Assembly (NCBI GenBank): GCA_013398275.1
Contig: VZSE01012476.1
Coordinates: 2,256,644 to 2,320,643, forward strand
DNA: 64,000 nt
Direction: 5' to 3'
DNA from: Promerops cafer
Taxonomy: Eukaryota > Chordata > Aves > Passeriformes > Nectariniidae
Position 1 is the first letter of the stretch; every line of letters begins with the position of its first letter. The notes beneath the pieces are model-generated. The model was not told the origin of the DNA and made no database searches. It saw only the letters and a list, made by a program, of their open reading frames with translations. The position numbers were made by a program, and so were the translations under genes. Shown here piece after piece: positions 61,404 through 64,000 of the stretch.

Positions 61404-64000
61404 AATGCAGAAGGCTTGTCAAGAGCTTTTAACCAAGTAGACACAGGACATTCTTCTTCCTCATTCTCTTTTCTTTACCTCAGGTTTTACATTGCTTCTT
61501 CATTTTCTCAGTGAACTCTTTTAAATACGGACTCTATTTCCATCACTGGAGAGTACTCAAAAGGGAACTAGTAACAGACAAAAAAAAAGCAAACAGAGGA
61601 GTTTCAAGATTTACAATTTCTGCAATTTGCAGTCCCGCAATTTTTGGGCTTATAGGCTTTAACTATACTCCTTCTCTTTTCCAAAAATCCCACGTGTGGT
61701 CATGTCCAGGCATGCTGGGGTGGTCCTTTCACATCCTAACCCCTGAGTTCCATCTAGGCACCTTCTAGAGGACTGCCCATAGACTGACCTAATCTGTTTA
61801 GGGAAAACACTGCTAAGATGCTCAGACATGTGGAGGAACAGTGCTCAAACTCATGGCCCAGCCCTGTTTAATTTACCTGTGCAAACATGCTCATATTACA
61901 TCCGTTCCCTAGCAATTGCTTTTTCTTGTCCTTGCTTTTGCTGGACAAGCTCTCACAGCATTCAGCTGTGCAAAGAAACTGAGAGCTTCCCATCCCACTC
62001 TGTCCAGCAAAACCTGCAGAAAATGCTGCATTGAGAAGACTGGTGTAACACGAAATTCTGCAGGACACTGCTTGTGCCTTCTCCAAACAGACTAAGAAGA
62101 CATTCTCAAGCACATGAGGCCAAGGTCCCCAAAACAGCCAACAGCAGCATCCTTTGAAGACAAACTCTGTCTGATACACACCATTTGTCAACCCATGACT
62201 TGTATGCATACAAACACAAACAGAAACAGAGGCATGTGGTCAGAATGGTGTTCATAACAAAAGTAGCTGAAGTGGTGCCTCACATTCTTCTGTCCCTTCT
62301 TACCCACAGGGCTTCTCTCCTAAGCCTGGGTGCTGGTCTGCCAGCCTGCCTGGGCAAAAGAGCTGTCAGTGGTGAGGCACTCAGAACTGTCTTAAGATTT
62401 TGCTTTTCAGTGTATGCAAACATGGTCACACAACAGTATTTTATAATGGACAATCAGATTTCAAGGAATTTTTGACACACTGAACTATACACTGTCAGAA
62501 CAAGTTTCAGGACTCTGTGTGTGCAGTGGGGTAGGAAAATGATTAGGAAAATGAGAAATGACCTCTGACGAAGTGGATCAAGACCATGGATCTAAACCTC
62601 CCTGAATCTTTGCCTGTGAACTGTTGTGCGTGGGCTGGTTCTGGTGCCTCTTTTCTCCTGACTCTATAACTGACAAATTCACTGATCTTCAAAGCAAGAG
62701 AAACTGCTATGACTGACAAGTTTGACCTCTTCTACTCTGCTCACCACAGAGTTTCACCATACAAAACATGCCCAGGAGGTAATTCTGTAATTGCTATTTG
62801 TGTTTATCCATGTGAGGCAGATCTGGTGTGTCATTTCTTGCACAAAGTTTCATCTGGGATGGGAAGAATTTGGCACTTTGTGGCTCAGTAATTTTGAGGT
62901 TAAATACCTTCCCTGAGCGCTAAAAAAAGGTACACAGGCATTTAGCTTTGATTTTCCAAAGACTGCCTGTAAACTTTTGCCCTGGGAAGGAAAGACTTGT
63001 GATATCAAGTGCCTGACACATCCTTGGCAGGGATCAGCTGGAGCTCACTGGAGTCTTGCACTCACACATTTCTCTCTATTGGAAAAAAAAAAAAAAAAAA
63101 AAGGAGAAAGTAGGGTTACTGGATTCCAGGGCAAAAATGAGGGCACATGATTTTGAGACCCTCTACAAGACTTTCCTATCAAGACTAACCTGAAGCAACT
63201 TGGACTTATGAATTACACTGCAGATTAATCAAGGAGACTGAAATATTGGGGATTTTGGAAGATTACCCTCTACAACTTATGTACCTTGACGAAACAAAGC
63301 TTCCCCTTGCCTTGTGGTTCCTCAGAAGGGAAGCTCAGGAGTCTGAGCTCAAAGGTTCTCCTGTGACTGGGGAACAGAAAGTAGGACCAAGTCACAGGCT
63401 GCCTCTGCTCTGCAGTTTGGATGCAGCTCTTCCTGTAATTTCCAGTTCATTCATTTATTACTTACCATGATTGATTTCTGTGGTTATTTTTTCAGTGATG
63501 CATCAATAACTGAATATAATCCAGTTATTTGTTGGCTCTATAGGCTGATGCATAGGAAAAGTCTTTACTTTCATGAAAGTTTAACAGGCATAGTGCATTG
63601 TTTATTAAAGTGGGGAGAAAAATAATGTCAGATTGGACATGGAATGTGCTGGGGAAAAAAAGACTGAGTTCTCCATTTATGAAAACTGAAGTCCTAAAAT
63701 TGGTATTACTCATTTCATCTGAATAACTAAGCAGTAATGACCATGGCACAGGCTACTGCAGGCAATTAATGATCAGCTCTCGGGGCTGATGGCCTGTGAA
63801 GAAGTTAAGGGACATTAACCTCTGCTGGCTATTAGTCATTCAGATATTGCCAACTGCTGACTCTATTGCAGATTCCTTCAATTTTTAAAATATGGACCTT
63901 AAAATTTACACTAAAATATCCACACTGTAATGACTGTAAGTGAGACAGACATCTCTGCAAAAATGGCAAAAAATGAGGTCAGTGCTGTGATTGCCCAAAG
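61404..64000. other. Non-coding stretch to the window end
   Basis: No exon or RNA gene is recognised. A run of 20 A at 63083-63102 is followed by ggagaaag. I see no processed pseudogene upstream that would make it a poly(A) tail. Open frames of up to 113 codons (61868-62209 minus) show no domain. Confidence 0.5.
63083..63102 (+). repeat. Poly(A) run, 20 bases
   Basis: Twenty consecutive A residues. A retrotransposed insertion was considered because of the length, but no recognisable source gene or target duplication was found, so it is listed as a simple homopolymer. Confidence 0.9.

Noticed and set aside
63083..63102. A20 run as the tail of a processed pseudogene
   Set aside because: No recognisable gene-derived sequence upstream and no flanking target duplication found.
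1..64000. CRISPR array, operon or other prokaryotic system
   Set aside because: CR1 and LTR retroelements, a vertebrate-type CpG island and very low coding density identify vertebrate nuclear DNA. No regularly spaced repeats with spacers are present.

Overview
The window reads as nuclear DNA of a sauropsid, most likely a bird. Four insertions of the chicken repeat 1 (CR1) LINE are recognisable. A short endogenous-retrovirus solo LTR sits at 51.3 kb. Interspersed repeats are otherwise sparse: CR1 plus LTR cover only about 4 kb of 64 kb, which fits a compact avian genome. The bird assignment is an inference; CR1 also occurs in crocodilians and turtles.

Layout. Positions 1-520 are a CpG-rich, GC-rich island at the left edge, with an Sp1-type GC box, a kB-like motif and a possible splice donor. 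It looks like the promoter and/or first exon of a gene that I cannot name. A minus-strand CR1 3' end starts about 45 bases after it. From about 0.8 to 44 kb the sequence is mostly AT-rich and non-coding, with two short plus-strand CR1 tails (3.4 and 9.1 kb), simple repeats (GGAA at 23.7 kb, TA/CA-rich at 25.4 kb, an A/C-only tract at 26.5 kb, CT at 33.4 kb), a GC-richer patch at 13.6-14.4 kb and a possible regulatory patch with paired POU octamers near 35.4 kb. A decayed CR1 of about 3.1 kb lies on the minus strand at 44.2-47.3 kb, carrying endonuclease and reverse-transcriptase remnants. The solo LTR is at 51300-51635 with a 6-bp target-site duplication. The right end has a pure (CAG)13 tract at 60.8 kb and a TA-rich array at 61.3 kb.

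Genes. I found no host protein-coding exon that I can recognise, no tRNA or rRNA gene and no CRISPR. Apart from the CR1 remnants, the open frames are short, have no recognisable domains, and often overlap on both strands as expected by chance. If the left CpG island is an active promoter firing rightwards, most of the window could be one very long first intron. If it fires leftwards, the window is intergenic. The sequence alone does not decide this. No novel multi-gene system is visible. The best-supported observations are the solo LTR with intact target duplications, the structured decay of the long CR1, the edge CpG island and the pure CAG tract.
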